In this document: one piece after another, positions 7,128 through 13,005 of the stretch
How positions within the stretch are numbered: position 1 is the stretch's first letter
How the letters are laid out: every line of letters starts with the position of its first letter
NCBI GenBank assembly: GCA_021806355.1
Contig: JAJZXT010000047.1
Span: forward strand, 1 to 13,005
Source of the DNA: Thermoplasmata archaeon
Lineage (GTDB): Archaea > Thermoplasmatota > Thermoplasmata > Thermoplasmatales > Thermoplasmataceae
Reading direction: 5' to 3'
Length of the DNA: 13,005 nucleotides
The notes under the pieces: generated by a model
What the model was told of the DNA's origin: nothing
Database searches by the model: none
What the model saw: only the letters and a program-made list of their open reading frames with translations
Made by a program: the position numbers and the translations under genes

Positions 7128-7178
7128 AACAAAATCCTTTTTAATTTATTTTGTTAACCATTTTGTTTATTTAATATA
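7128..7178. promoter_or_regulatory. Divergent promoter region between map and the SDR gene, with ATTTTGTT repeats
   Basis: AACAAAAT (7128-7135) is the exact reverse complement of ATTTTGTT, which occurs twice at 7148-7155 and 7160-7167. Reading outward, one copy lies 24-31 bases before the map ATG and one 27-34 bases before the SDR ATG, so the promoters are nearly mirror images. TTTAATATA (7170-7178) may be the SDR Box A, though it is slightly close for a leaderless start. A GTTAAC palindrome (7153-7158) sits near the centre. Confidence 0.4.
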
Positions 7179-7193
7179 CTCACATGATAATCT

Positions 7194-7868
7194 ATGGCAA
7201 AAAATGGAGAAAATGGAAGTGTGCTCATAACCGGAGGTACTTCCGGATTGGGAAGAGCATGTGTTGAAACGTTCCTGAAATCAGGATGGAGTGTAGCCAC
7301 CTTTGGAAGGCGAATGGATTTAATATCAGAGCTAAGAGAAATTTATTTCGGCTCATCCTTAATAGCGGAAGTGTGCGACTTGCGGGTATCAAATCACGTA
7401 GACAATGTTTTGGATCGGGTAAAGATGAAGTTTCAAAGGCTAGACGTAATAATCCTGAATGCAGGAGAACTAGGCAGAACACCCCTGGCTACTGTTGAAC
7501 AGCTGGAACTGAACGATTTCAGAACAGTTTTTGAGACCAATTTCTTTGGAAATATATCCATAGTTCAAAAGATTATGAGGCTATTTCCAGGTGGGAAAGA
7601 GGTTTTTGTCCACATAACATCTGATGCTGGTTCAAATCCTTACCCAAAGTGGGGGCCATATGGACCATCAAAGGCGGCCATGGATTTCCTCTTCAAGATC
7701 TTGCAATCGGAAAACATCAACAACCAAAGGAGATTCCTGTCTTTTGACCCGGGTGACATGAATACAGAAATGCACAGGAAAGCTCTGCCCGAGGACAAAC
7801 CTGAAACATTAAAGGACCCGATGAAATCTGCGGCTGAACTGGAATCTTTGCTAAAGGAGATGATCTGA
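7194..7868 (+). CDS. Short-chain dehydrogenase/reductase (SDR), classical type
   Basis: This is a 224-residue NAD(P)-dependent oxidoreductase with a Rossmann fold, substrate unknown. TGGTSGLG (13-20) is the dinucleotide loop, R39-R40 after the second strand favour NADPH, D62-L63 contacts adenine, and NAG is at 89-91. The catalytic set is N116, S143 (HITSD), Y156 and K160 (YGPSK). DPGDMNTEM (185-193) is the PG motif of classical SDRs. It is shorter than the usual 250 residues because the C-terminal substrate-binding region is brief. The stop is one base before the start of the QueA-like gene, whose ribosome-binding site lies inside this gene. The two products are therefore probably made together, which hints at a shared pathway. 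Confidence 0.88.
   Translation: MAKNGENGSVLITGGTSGLGRACVETFLKSGWSVATFGRRMDLISELREIYFGSSLIAEVCDLRVSNHVDNVLDRVKMKFQRLDVIILNAGELGRTPLATVEQLELNDFRTVFETNFFGNISIVQKIMRLFPGGKEVFVHITSDAGSNPYPKWGPYGPSKAAMDFLFKILQSENINNQRRFLSFDPGDMNTEMHRKALPEDKPETLKDPMKSAAELESLLKEMI
7856..7865 (+). promoter_or_regulatory. Strong ribosome-binding site of the QueA-like gene
   Basis: GGAGATGATC matches the archaeal Shine-Dalgarno consensus GGAGGTGATC at nine of ten bases, four bases before the ATG at 7870. It lies wholly within the last codons of the SDR gene. Coupled translation is likely, and the start at 7870 is well supported. Confidence 0.65.
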
Positions 7869-7869
7869 G

Positions 7870-8910
7870 ATGGATTATGAGATGCTGTATGAAAGCTGGA
7901 CTAAAACAGAAAACATGCCGCAGGAACTAATTGGCAGGGATAGGAGCGATGTCAAACTTGCGGTTGCAGAGAGACAAAACGGAAATATTTCTCTTTTCCC
8001 AAACTTTCGCTATATCTCAAGAATTTTTGAACCGGGAGATCTTCTTATTTTTAATGACAGCTTGATGCTGCCATCATCTTTGCCTGCCATTGAGGATTCC
8101 ACTGGGAATAGCTGCAGGGTTCATGTGGGGCAGCCTCTCTCGGGAAGTATATATTTGGCTGAGATAAGGCCAAGATATAATTTCAGGAATGTGAAATCCG
8201 GCGACTATTTTCAAATATCCAATTCAGGCGTAGGAGTTGAGGTTGTTGGAAAATATGAAGAATTTCCGAGGTATGCCAGGATCAGGTTCCATGGTTTGAA
8301 GGAGGAATTGAATTCATTCCTGTTGAGATTTGGCAAACCCATTTATTATGAGAGGATAACTAAGTCCTTTGACTACAAATACTATAAGAATGTGTTTCAG
8401 GACAGGTTAGGTTCATCCGAATACCCATCTGCTTCAAGACCGTTCAACAATGAGATCATGAGAGAACTTTCATCGAGAGGCGTTCAATCATCCACTATAA
8501 CACTTCACTGCAACCTGGCTTCGCTTGAACGAGATGAATTTGGAAATTCCAACAGTCTTCTTCCAGAGTATTATGAGGTGACAGAAGAGACCGCGGAGAA
8601 AATAAGGAGGGCAACGCTGATGCACAAGAGAATTATTGCTGTGGGGACAACTGTTGCAAGGGCCATACTATCATCTATAGAGGATGGGAAATTCACAAAA
8701 TCCAGAGGCGTGACAACGATAAAAATTGGGCCTGAAACAGAGCCTTTTCCCCTAACGGGAATAATTACCGGTATCCACGATGCAGAGAGTTCTCACCATG
8801 ATCTCACGTCCGCCTTCATAGGGGATCTAATTTCTGAGCCTCTTTCCAATATCGTATCATCCTTTAACCTTGGTGGGCATGAGTTTGGAGATTCCCTCAT
8901 GATAATATAA
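7870..8910 (+). CDS. QueA-like protein (S-adenosylmethionine:tRNA ribosyltransferase-isomerase family)
   Basis: This 346-residue protein spans the full QueA length. The family frame is clear: PGDLLIFNDS (55-64), the region of bacterial GDLLVFNDT; PEYYEVTEETAEKI (232-245); AVGTTVARAI (257-266); TGIITGIHDAESSHHDLTSAF (296-316), matching the bacterial block with NFHLP and SAF; and FGDSLMI (339-345) at the end. Bacterial QueA moves the ribosyl part of SAM onto preQ1 in tRNA to give epoxyqueuosine. Several bacterial signatures are altered: AAPTAGLHFT is replaced by SEYPSASRPFN (183-193), TLHVGxGTF by TLHCNLASL (211-219) and NFHLP by GIHDA. Archaea are not known to make queuosine, so the substrate here is probably different. 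The gene is translationally coupled to the SDR and convergent with the regulator gene, 18 bases away. Confidence 0.75.
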   Translation: MDYEMLYESWTKTENMPQELIGRDRSDVKLAVAERQNGNISLFPNFRYISRIFEPGDLLIFNDSLMLPSSLPAIEDSTGNSCRVHVGQPLSGSIYLAEIRPRYNFRNVKSGDYFQISNSGVGVEVVGKYEEFPRYARIRFHGLKEELNSFLLRFGKPIYYERITKSFDYKYYKNVFQDRLGSSEYPSASRPFNNEIMRELSSRGVQSSTITLHCNLASLERDEFGNSNSLLPEYYEVTEETAEKIRRATLMHKRIIAVGTTVARAILSSIEDGKFTKSRGVTTIKIGPETEPFPLTGIITGIHDAESSHHDLTSAFIGDLISEPLSNIVSSFNLGGHEFGDSLMII

Positions 8911-8939
8911 ATTGAAAAATTATCCACATCAGAATTTTT
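8911..8939. terminator. Convergent end with short T-runs on both strands
   Basis: The QueA-like gene and the regulator gene end 18 bases apart. T5 at 8935-8939 reads on the plus strand, and A5 at 8915-8919 is T5 on the minus strand. Each lies just past the stop of the gene read in that direction. The runs are short, so the call is weak. Confidence 0.25.
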
Positions 8940-9570
8940 CCTTGAAATTTATCACGAACCTGCAGGTTTTCGCACCAGAAACAATCCTGTGCGTTGATTC
9001 GATATCGGCCCCGAGGAGGTCCTCAAAAAGTTTTCTTTCGGTATTGCATGCCTCAGAATACTTCTCGGAAACCTGCAGAATCGGACAATTGTATTCACAA
9101 AGTTCAAAGACGTTTTCTGAAAGTTTCTTTACTTCCGCCATGTATCCGTCGGAATTCCTGAGGGATTTCAGTTTTCCAACAAGGGTTTCCTCGTCCGTTC
9201 CATCAAGAGATTTGCGGTAATCCTCAAGAATTTTTGATGATCTAAAGTGAAGTATGTCTGTGACTCCTTGCATCCCCATATTCTTTTCAACATAGTCCAG
9301 GGCATCTATTGCAAGGGATGAGTAAGACTTTGGAAGAACACTATGCCCTTTTTCTGTTATGTAGACTTTACAAACTGGCCTTCCTTTCCCGGATGGAACG
9401 TATGCTCTCTCAAGCATTCCCTCCTTTTCCAGTTCGGCTATGTGCTTGATTATGGCAGCCTTGGATATTCCCAATATCTCACTCAACTCTGAAAGGGACG
9501 GTTCCCCATTTCTTTTGACTGTTAAAAGCAATTTTGTTTTAGGAGATGATTCTGAATAGAGACCCTTCAC
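8929..9570 (-). CDS. Winged-helix transcriptional regulator with cysteine-rich C-terminal domain (COG2345/SufR-like)
   Basis: This 213-residue protein is probably a DNA-binding Fe-S sensor. Residues 10-78 form a winged helix: the helix-turn-helix is about 25-50 (LSELSEILGISKAAIIKHI), followed by a wing with GKGRPVCKVYITEKG. The C-terminal domain has C158, C162, C175 and C203 in the arrangement NCPI...C...C-R-F seen in COG2345/SufR-type regulators. The 12-residue gap between C162 and C175 fits that family; no cysteine is found near residue 189, and C158 is extra. The start is GTG at 9568-9570, with AAAGGA a short way upstream. It is divergent from the Rieske/ETF operon, across a region with several inverted repeats, suggesting control of that operon and possibly of itself. 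Ligand and cluster are inferred, not shown. Confidence 0.8.
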   Translation of the reverse strand: MKGLYSESSPKTKLLLTVKRNGEPSLSELSEILGISKAAIIKHIAELEKEGMLERAYVPSGKGRPVCKVYITEKGHSVLPKSYSSLAIDALDYVEKNMGMQGVTDILHFRSSKILEDYRKSLDGTDEETLVGKLKSLRNSDGYMAEVKKLSENVFELCEYNCPILQVSEKYSEACNTERKLFEDLLGADIESTHRIVSGAKTCRFVINFKEKF

Positions 9571-9600
9571 GTTAGATTATTTCCTTTACTTTATTAACTG

Positions 9601-9660
9601 TTTCGTGAAATAATTGTTTTATATATAAATTGAGGACAATTTTGATTTCGCGATTGAAAT
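9601..9660. promoter_or_regulatory. Candidate operators in the regulator/Rieske intergenic region
   Basis: Four nested symmetries are present: TTTC-GT-GAAA (9601-9610); AATTGT (9612-9617) with ACAATT (9636-9641); the perfect palindrome TTTATATATAAA (9618-9629), able to act as Box A in either direction; and ATTTC-6-GAAAT (9645-9660). The first and last share the TTTCG...GAAAT pattern, 44 bases apart. They lie between two divergent genes, one of which is a regulator. Confidence 0.45.
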
Positions 9661-9682
9661 AGTTATTAATTGCCGATAATAA

Positions 9683-9688
9683 TTTATA
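9683..9688 (+). promoter_or_regulatory. Putative TATA box of the Rieske-ETF operon
   Basis: TTTATA within AATTTATAAC ends 21 bases before the ATG at 9709, as expected for a leaderless archaeal transcript. This decides the start: the frame can be extended to a TTG at 9670, but then the TATA box would lie inside the coding region. Confidence 0.5.
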
Positions 9689-9708
9689 ACCGTTCTAAAT
9701 TTGAAGTC

Positions 9709-10026
9709 ATGAACTGGTATAAAGTTGGAAAAGCCAGCAGCTTAAAAGATGGAGATATAGCGAAGGTCAAGGTTTCAAACAGGGAGATCATTATAATGAA
9801 TATAAATGGAAATTATTATGCAACCTCTCACCTGTGCACTCATGAGGATTATGATCTGTCTGAGGGATTCATAGATGATGGAACCCTTATCTGCCCTAAC
9901 CACTTTGCAACATTCAATCCTAAAACAGGGGAAGTTATTAGCCCTCCTGAAGGAGCAGGCGATATTAGCCCTTTGACATCCTTCAAGACTAAGGTGGAAA
10001 ACGGGGAGATCATGGTTGAGGCATGA
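9709..10026 (+). CDS. Rieske-type [2Fe-2S] ferredoxin
   Basis: This is a 105-residue soluble electron carrier resembling the small Rieske ferredoxins of dioxygenase systems and NirD. The cluster ligands are C43-x-H45 (CTHEDYDLSEG) and C62-x2-H65 (CPNHFATFN), 16 residues apart between H45 and C62. The sequence begins MNWYKVGKASSLKDGD, the usual N-terminal strand of this fold. GEVISPPEGAGD (79-90) contains the proline-containing region near the cluster. No signal peptide or membrane anchor is present, so it is cytosolic. The gene ends within the ATGA that begins the ETF gene, so the two are translated together. The natural reading is an electron donor or acceptor for the ETF or an associated enzyme. 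It is not a cytochrome bc1 Rieske protein, being too short and unanchored. Confidence 0.93.
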   Translation: MNWYKVGKASSLKDGDIAKVKVSNREIIIMNINGNYYATSHLCTHEDYDLSEGFIDDGTLICPNHFATFNPKTGEVISPPEGAGDISPLTSFKTKVENGEIMVEA

Positions 10027-11747
10027 TGAAAATCCTCGTACTTGCAAAGCAAGTCCCGGATGTCAATAAAATCTCTTTTGATCCTTCCACTGGCAGGATT
10101 ATCAGGGAGGGCGTTCCACTTTCAATAAACTCTTTTGACAAGAAAGCTGTCGAAGAGGCCATCCGGATCAAGGAAAGGCTTGGAGCGGAAGTTGTTGTTG
10201 CAACCATGGGGCCGCCGCAGGCATCTGACATACTCAATGAATCCCTTCGAATGGGAGCGGATAGAGGAATCCTCATAACAGACAGGCAGTATGGAGGTGC
10301 AGACACATGGGCAACTTCGAGGATCCTTTCAAGACTTGTGGAAATTGAAACCCCTGAAATGGTATTGTGCGGCAAGTATTCCCTTGATGGAGAGACTTCA
10401 CAGGTACCTCCGCAGATCGCATTCTTTTCAGGATACTCGCTTGGGACTTCTATCTCGTCAATAGAATTTCAGCAGGATAACAAGCTCATTCTTGAGAAAG
10501 AAACTGAGGGTGGAATTGAAAAGATCAGGTTGTCGATGCCTATCGTGATTTCCGTATCTGAAAAGATAAACAAGGCCAGGAAGATCCCGGAGGGCACACC
10601 AGACATGCATAGCAGGATAAGCGTTCTTGATGCATCAATGGTGGATGCCAATATTAACGGGCAAAGAGATTCTCTTACAATTGTTGCTGGCACAGAAAAG
10701 ATTCAAAGCAATAGAAATGTCAAATTTATTGATCTGGATGAGGGTATTCGATTAATTGAGGATTTTAAACGGCAGAACCCTAAGAATTCTGGTGCGAAAC
10801 AAGAGATAAGCCTGGGCAAGCCAACAAAAAGCAAGGCGATTATAGGAGTTGCACTGGATTCTCCGGATAGTTCCTTTGAGATTGCCGCTGAGCTTTCCAG
10901 AATTTCTAATAAAGAGGGTTTTGAGGTTCTTATGATTGGCAACATTGAACCGAGAAAGTTATCTGGCCTTCCTTGCCATGAATATTATTATGTTAATGCC
11001 AGGATGAATGATGTGTTTGCCAATGAACTCATAGCATTTATTGAAAAGATAAAGCCAGATTTCGTAATTTATCCATCTACTGTAAATGGAAGAGAAGTCT
11101 CTGCCACGGTAAGTGCCGCGCTCAATTTGGGATTGACTGCAGACTGTATCAATATAAAATATGAGGATGGAAAGCTCATTCAGTATAAGCCCGCTTTTGG
11201 AGGTGGCATTGTCGCGAGAATCCTCTCGAAAACTAAGCCAGAAATGGCAACTGTGAGGCCGGGAATCTTTTTAAAAGGCACAAGCAACCAACCATTTACC
11301 GTTCATGAAATAAAATCAACACATGAATCTGGAACTGAGCTATTGGAGTATACTCCCGTTTCAGGTGAGTTTAAACCAGTTTCTGGAAGCAGCCTTGTTA
11401 TAGGCATAGGGATGGGGGCCCGCTCCAGGGAAGCCATAAAAAACGTAATAGAAATAGGCAGATCACTTGATTGTGCCATTGCCGGCACAAGACCAGTTGT
11501 AGATATGAAACTTCTTCCGAGACAGCAGCAGGTAGGCTTGACTGGACTGGCAATTTCTCCCGAACTCTATATCGCAATCGGCATATCCGGTCATGATAAC
11601 CATACGGTGGGACTCAGGTATGCCAAAAAAATATTGGCTGTCAACAAGGATCCAGAGGCCCCAATATTCAAATCTTCGGATTATGGAATTGTGATGGATT
11701 CCGATGATTTCATAACAGCCTTGATGAAGGGATTTAACATCGTTTGA
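10023..11747 (+). CDS. Electron-transfer flavoprotein, fused beta-alpha subunits
   Basis: This 574-residue flavoprotein carries electrons from acyl-CoA or similar dehydrogenases. The beta (FixA-like) part, 1 to about 230, has MKILVLAKQVPD, DGETSQVPPQ (122-131) and KARKIP (184-189, the partner-recognition loop region). A linker of about 40 residues leads to the alpha (FixB-like) part from about 270. The FAD domain is well kept: AGTRPVVD (487-494, R490), QQVGLTG (502-508), IGISGHDNHTVG (519-530, H527), VNKDPEAPIF (540-549) and SDYGIV. Small departures are L for Q in VGQTG and N for Q before H527. ATG 10023 overlaps the Rieske stop by four bases; ATG 10026 is equally possible. The fused form is known in thermoacidophilic archaea. 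No FixC or FixX homologue lies in the window. Whether it bifurcates electrons cannot be read by eye. Confidence 0.95.
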   Translation: MMKILVLAKQVPDVNKISFDPSTGRIIREGVPLSINSFDKKAVEEAIRIKERLGAEVVVATMGPPQASDILNESLRMGADRGILITDRQYGGADTWATSRILSRLVEIETPEMVLCGKYSLDGETSQVPPQIAFFSGYSLGTSISSIEFQQDNKLILEKETEGGIEKIRLSMPIVISVSEKINKARKIPEGTPDMHSRISVLDASMVDANINGQRDSLTIVAGTEKIQSNRNVKFIDLDEGIRLIEDFKRQNPKNSGAKQEISLGKPTKSKAIIGVALDSPDSSFEIAAELSRISNKEGFEVLMIGNIEPRKLSGLPCHEYYYVNARMNDVFANELIAFIEKIKPDFVIYPSTVNGREVSATVSAALNLGLTADCINIKYEDGKLIQYKPAFGGGIVARILSKTKPEMATVRPGIFLKGTSNQPFTVHEIKSTHESGTELLEYTPVSGEFKPVSGSSLVIGIGMGARSREAIKNVIEIGRSLDCAIAGTRPVVDMKLLPRQQQVGLTGLAISPELYIAIGISGHDNHTVGLRYAKKILAVNKDPEAPIFKSSDYGIVMDSDDFITALMKGFNIV

Positions 11748-11767
11748 TTACCACATAAACTTGAATT

Positions 11768-12403
11768 TCATTCCCAGTAATACGGCGGATAGGGTGGTTC
11801 CCGATAATAATAACTGTTTGAGCTTTTTTCCTTCTCCCTCAACTGGACATAAATTCCTGAAATAAATATCAGGATGGCTATGAGCTGGGATATGATGTTT
11901 GATAATCCCATATTGAAAAGGGCAAACCAAATCGCCATTGAACCTAGTATTGCGGCAATATAAATTATCAACCTTTTGTTGAAAAAATATGCCACCGCAA
12001 ATATGACGATTCCGATCAGCCCCGCGATTATTAAGTTAACACCGATTACAGCATATAGAATCATGAAGAATGCAAATGCAAGTGCCCCTGATATTAATAT
12101 CCTGACGAAGAAGAGCATTAAGATTGCACCCATGACGGCACCAATGGCAAGAATCAGATATACAGGAGAATTGGTAATGCTGAAAAGGGAGGAAATGTAT
12201 AGTGCTATTATAAATCCCACATATGCCCCAAACGCCCCAAATATGAGCATCCAGCTTTCACTGCCTCTATAAGCAAGGGCGATTCCTATAAGAAGTAAAA
12301 TGATCAGTACAGTGCTTCTTGAATAGCCCAGAAAACTGTGCTGGAAGTCTAAAAGTTTCAATAAAGACCCAAGTATTCCAGAGCTAGATGAACCTGCACT
12401 CAT
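11768..12403 (-). CDS. Seven-helix membrane protein, DUF4203/TMEM198-like
   Basis: This is a 211-residue integral membrane protein of unknown function. Hydrophobic segments lie at about 30-45, 50-72, 79-99, 102-119, 121-141, 143-163 and 167-186, many with small residues (GAFGAYVGF, GAVMGAI), as in DUF4203-like proteins. The N-terminus is Ser/Gly-rich. The C-terminal tail after KEK is rich in tyrosine and proline (YYYREPPYPPYYWE) and may be a binding site for a partner or a modified segment. It lies 42 bases downstream of the FHA gene on the same strand, so the two may be co-transcribed, although TTTAATAA at 12425-12432 could serve as its own Box A. It is convergent with the ETF gene, with a 20-base gap. 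The family assignment is from pattern only. Confidence 0.75.
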   Translation of the reverse strand: MSAGSSSSGILGSLLKLLDFQHSFLGYSRSTVLIILLLIGIALAYRGSESWMLIFGAFGAYVGFIIALYISSLFSITNSPVYLILAIGAVMGAILMLFFVRILISGALAFAFFMILYAVIGVNLIIAGLIGIVIFAVAYFFNKRLIIYIAAILGSMAIWFALFNMGLSNIISQLIAILIFISGIYVQLREKEKSSNSYYYREPPYPPYYWE

Positions 12404-12424
12404 TAGGAGAATATTTTACTTATA

Positions 12425-12432
12425 TTATTAAA
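12425..12432 (-). promoter_or_regulatory. Possible TATA box of the membrane-protein gene
   Basis: TTTAATAA on the minus strand lies 22-29 bases before the ATG at 12403. It falls in the 42-base gap after the FHA gene. If used, the membrane protein has its own leaderless transcript in addition to read-through from the FHA gene. Confidence 0.3.
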
Positions 12433-12445
12433 TGATTGGAAATGG

Positions 12446-12787
12446 TCAGTCCTGTTTCAATTTTAGTGTCACAACTTTGGAAAGTATAATCTCGTCCGTC
12501 AGGAACAGTTCTGTTTCTCCCTTTTTGCCGGTGATTTCAATTGCCTGGCCTTCCCTTATGATCCATGTTCCATTCTTGCTTGGCTTGAAATCTTCTATAT
12601 AGATTCTTCCGTCCCTTTGTGCAATTTTAATGTGTTCTCTGGAGATTGAAGCTGCCTTTAGCTTCTCGGTCATGAATGGTTCGATCTGTTCCCTGCCAAT
12701 TATAACAGGGGCGTTTCCCAGCTTTGCTATTGTAGCATCGCCCTTAACAATTCTAATTTCTCCTCTTTCCATTCCGTTTCTCTCCAT
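12446..12787 (-). CDS. FHA-domain protein
   Basis: This 113-residue protein is almost entirely one forkhead-associated domain, a module that binds phosphothreonine peptides. The conserved residues are G31-R32 (VIIGREQ), S49-R50-x-H52 (SISREHIKI) and N72-G73-T74 (SKNGTWI), with YIEDF (63-67) before the last. There is no second domain and no signal peptide, so it is probably a cytosolic adaptor. The start at 12787 has AGGTG ten bases upstream. ATG 12772 (residue 6), with GGAG nine bases upstream, is an alternative, and the repeated MERNGMERGE makes both plausible. It is followed by the seven-helix protein gene. A cognate Ser/Thr kinase is not in the window. The domain call is firm; the role is inferred. 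Confidence 0.88.
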   Translation of the reverse strand: MERNGMERGEIRIVKGDATIAKLGNAPVIIGREQIEPFMTEKLKAASISREHIKIAQRDGRIYIEDFKPSKNGTWIIREGQAIEITGKKGETELFLTDEIILSKVVTLKLKQD

Positions 12788-13005
12788 TGAACTTTAACAC
12801 CTATGATCAGGGATTATTATTCTTTTCTTAAGTTTTTGCGTATCACCCATGGCAATTATATGAGGTTGTGACTATAACTATTTTTGTAGGAATATATCCC
12901 TTAAAATACTGGGTATTGTGACATTCATGGCGTATGTAGTAATTTACTTATATGCAGGATGGTGTTAAGATGGCGCATTCTATCCGATAAACATGATACC
13001 TTTTT
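12788..13005. other. Right-edge intergenic DNA
   Basis: No convincing gene starts or ends here. On the minus strand a frame is open from the edge to a TGA near 12927, but it is only about 25 codons and not recognisable. The sequence near the FHA gene is AT-rich and would hold its promoter; CTTAAGAAAAG-like DNA is present, without a clear best box. Confidence 0.4.

Noticed and set aside
9670..9708. Upstream extension of the Rieske gene to a TTG codon
   Set aside because: The extra 13 residues (PIIIYNRSKFEV) are not typical of the family, and the TATA box at 9683-9688 would fall inside the coding region; ATG 9709 gives the normal N-terminus.
10010..10375. 121-codon minus-strand frame opposite the ETF start
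   Set aside because: It overlaps the conserved beta-subunit N-terminus and the Rieske end; its serine-rich translation is a shadow of the real genes.
12952..12990. Short plus-strand frame beginning ATGCAGGATGG
   Set aside because: It stops after 12 codons, without a ribosome-binding site or recognisable product.

Overview
The window looks like a chromosomal segment of an archaeon, most likely of the Thermoplasmata (Thermoplasmatales-like). This is inferred from gene content and signals; no rRNA or other taxonomic marker is present. The supports are: a type-II methionine aminopeptidase with archaeal motifs; a tRNA-Leu without an encoded CCA; TATA boxes lying about 25-30 bases before several start codons, as for leaderless mRNAs; a strong AGG/AGA/ATA codon habit; and a fused electron-transfer flavoprotein of the kind seen in thermoacidophilic archaea.

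Layout. The left edge (2-181) holds the last 59 codons of a DDE transposase, followed by a gene-poor stretch. A minus-strand MFS transporter (548-2029) keeps the phosphate-binding residues of the PHS (Pho84/PiPT) family and is preceded by AT-rich palindromes. A further gene-poor stretch carries a possible short gene relic, then tRNA-Leu(GAG) (2412-2496). Four minus-strand housekeeping or metabolic genes follow: a cystathionine gamma-synthase/lyase family enzyme, thymidylate kinase, a one-piece acetate/acyl-CoA transferase and methionine aminopeptidase. A divergent promoter region then serves a plus-strand pair, a short-chain dehydrogenase and a QueA-like protein, that look translationally coupled.

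Right part. A minus-strand winged-helix regulator with a cysteine-rich C-terminal domain (COG2345/SufR-like) is divergent from a Rieske ferredoxin. The ferredoxin gene overlaps by four bases a fused beta-alpha electron-transfer flavoprotein. A convergent minus-strand pair, an FHA-domain protein and a seven-helix membrane protein, closes the window.

How the genes may work together (inference). The CoA transferase and the ETF fit acyl-CoA oxidation in a peptide- or fatty-acid-using heterotroph. The most coherent candidate for an undescribed system is the regulator/Rieske/ETF module: a putative Fe-S-sensing repressor facing an operon that pairs a Rieske ferredoxin with a fused ETF, where a FixX-type ferredoxin and ETF-quinone oxidoreductase would be the expected partners. 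The second is the SDR/QueA-like pair: archaea are not known to make queuosine, and this QueA homologue has lost several bacterial signature motifs while keeping the family frame.
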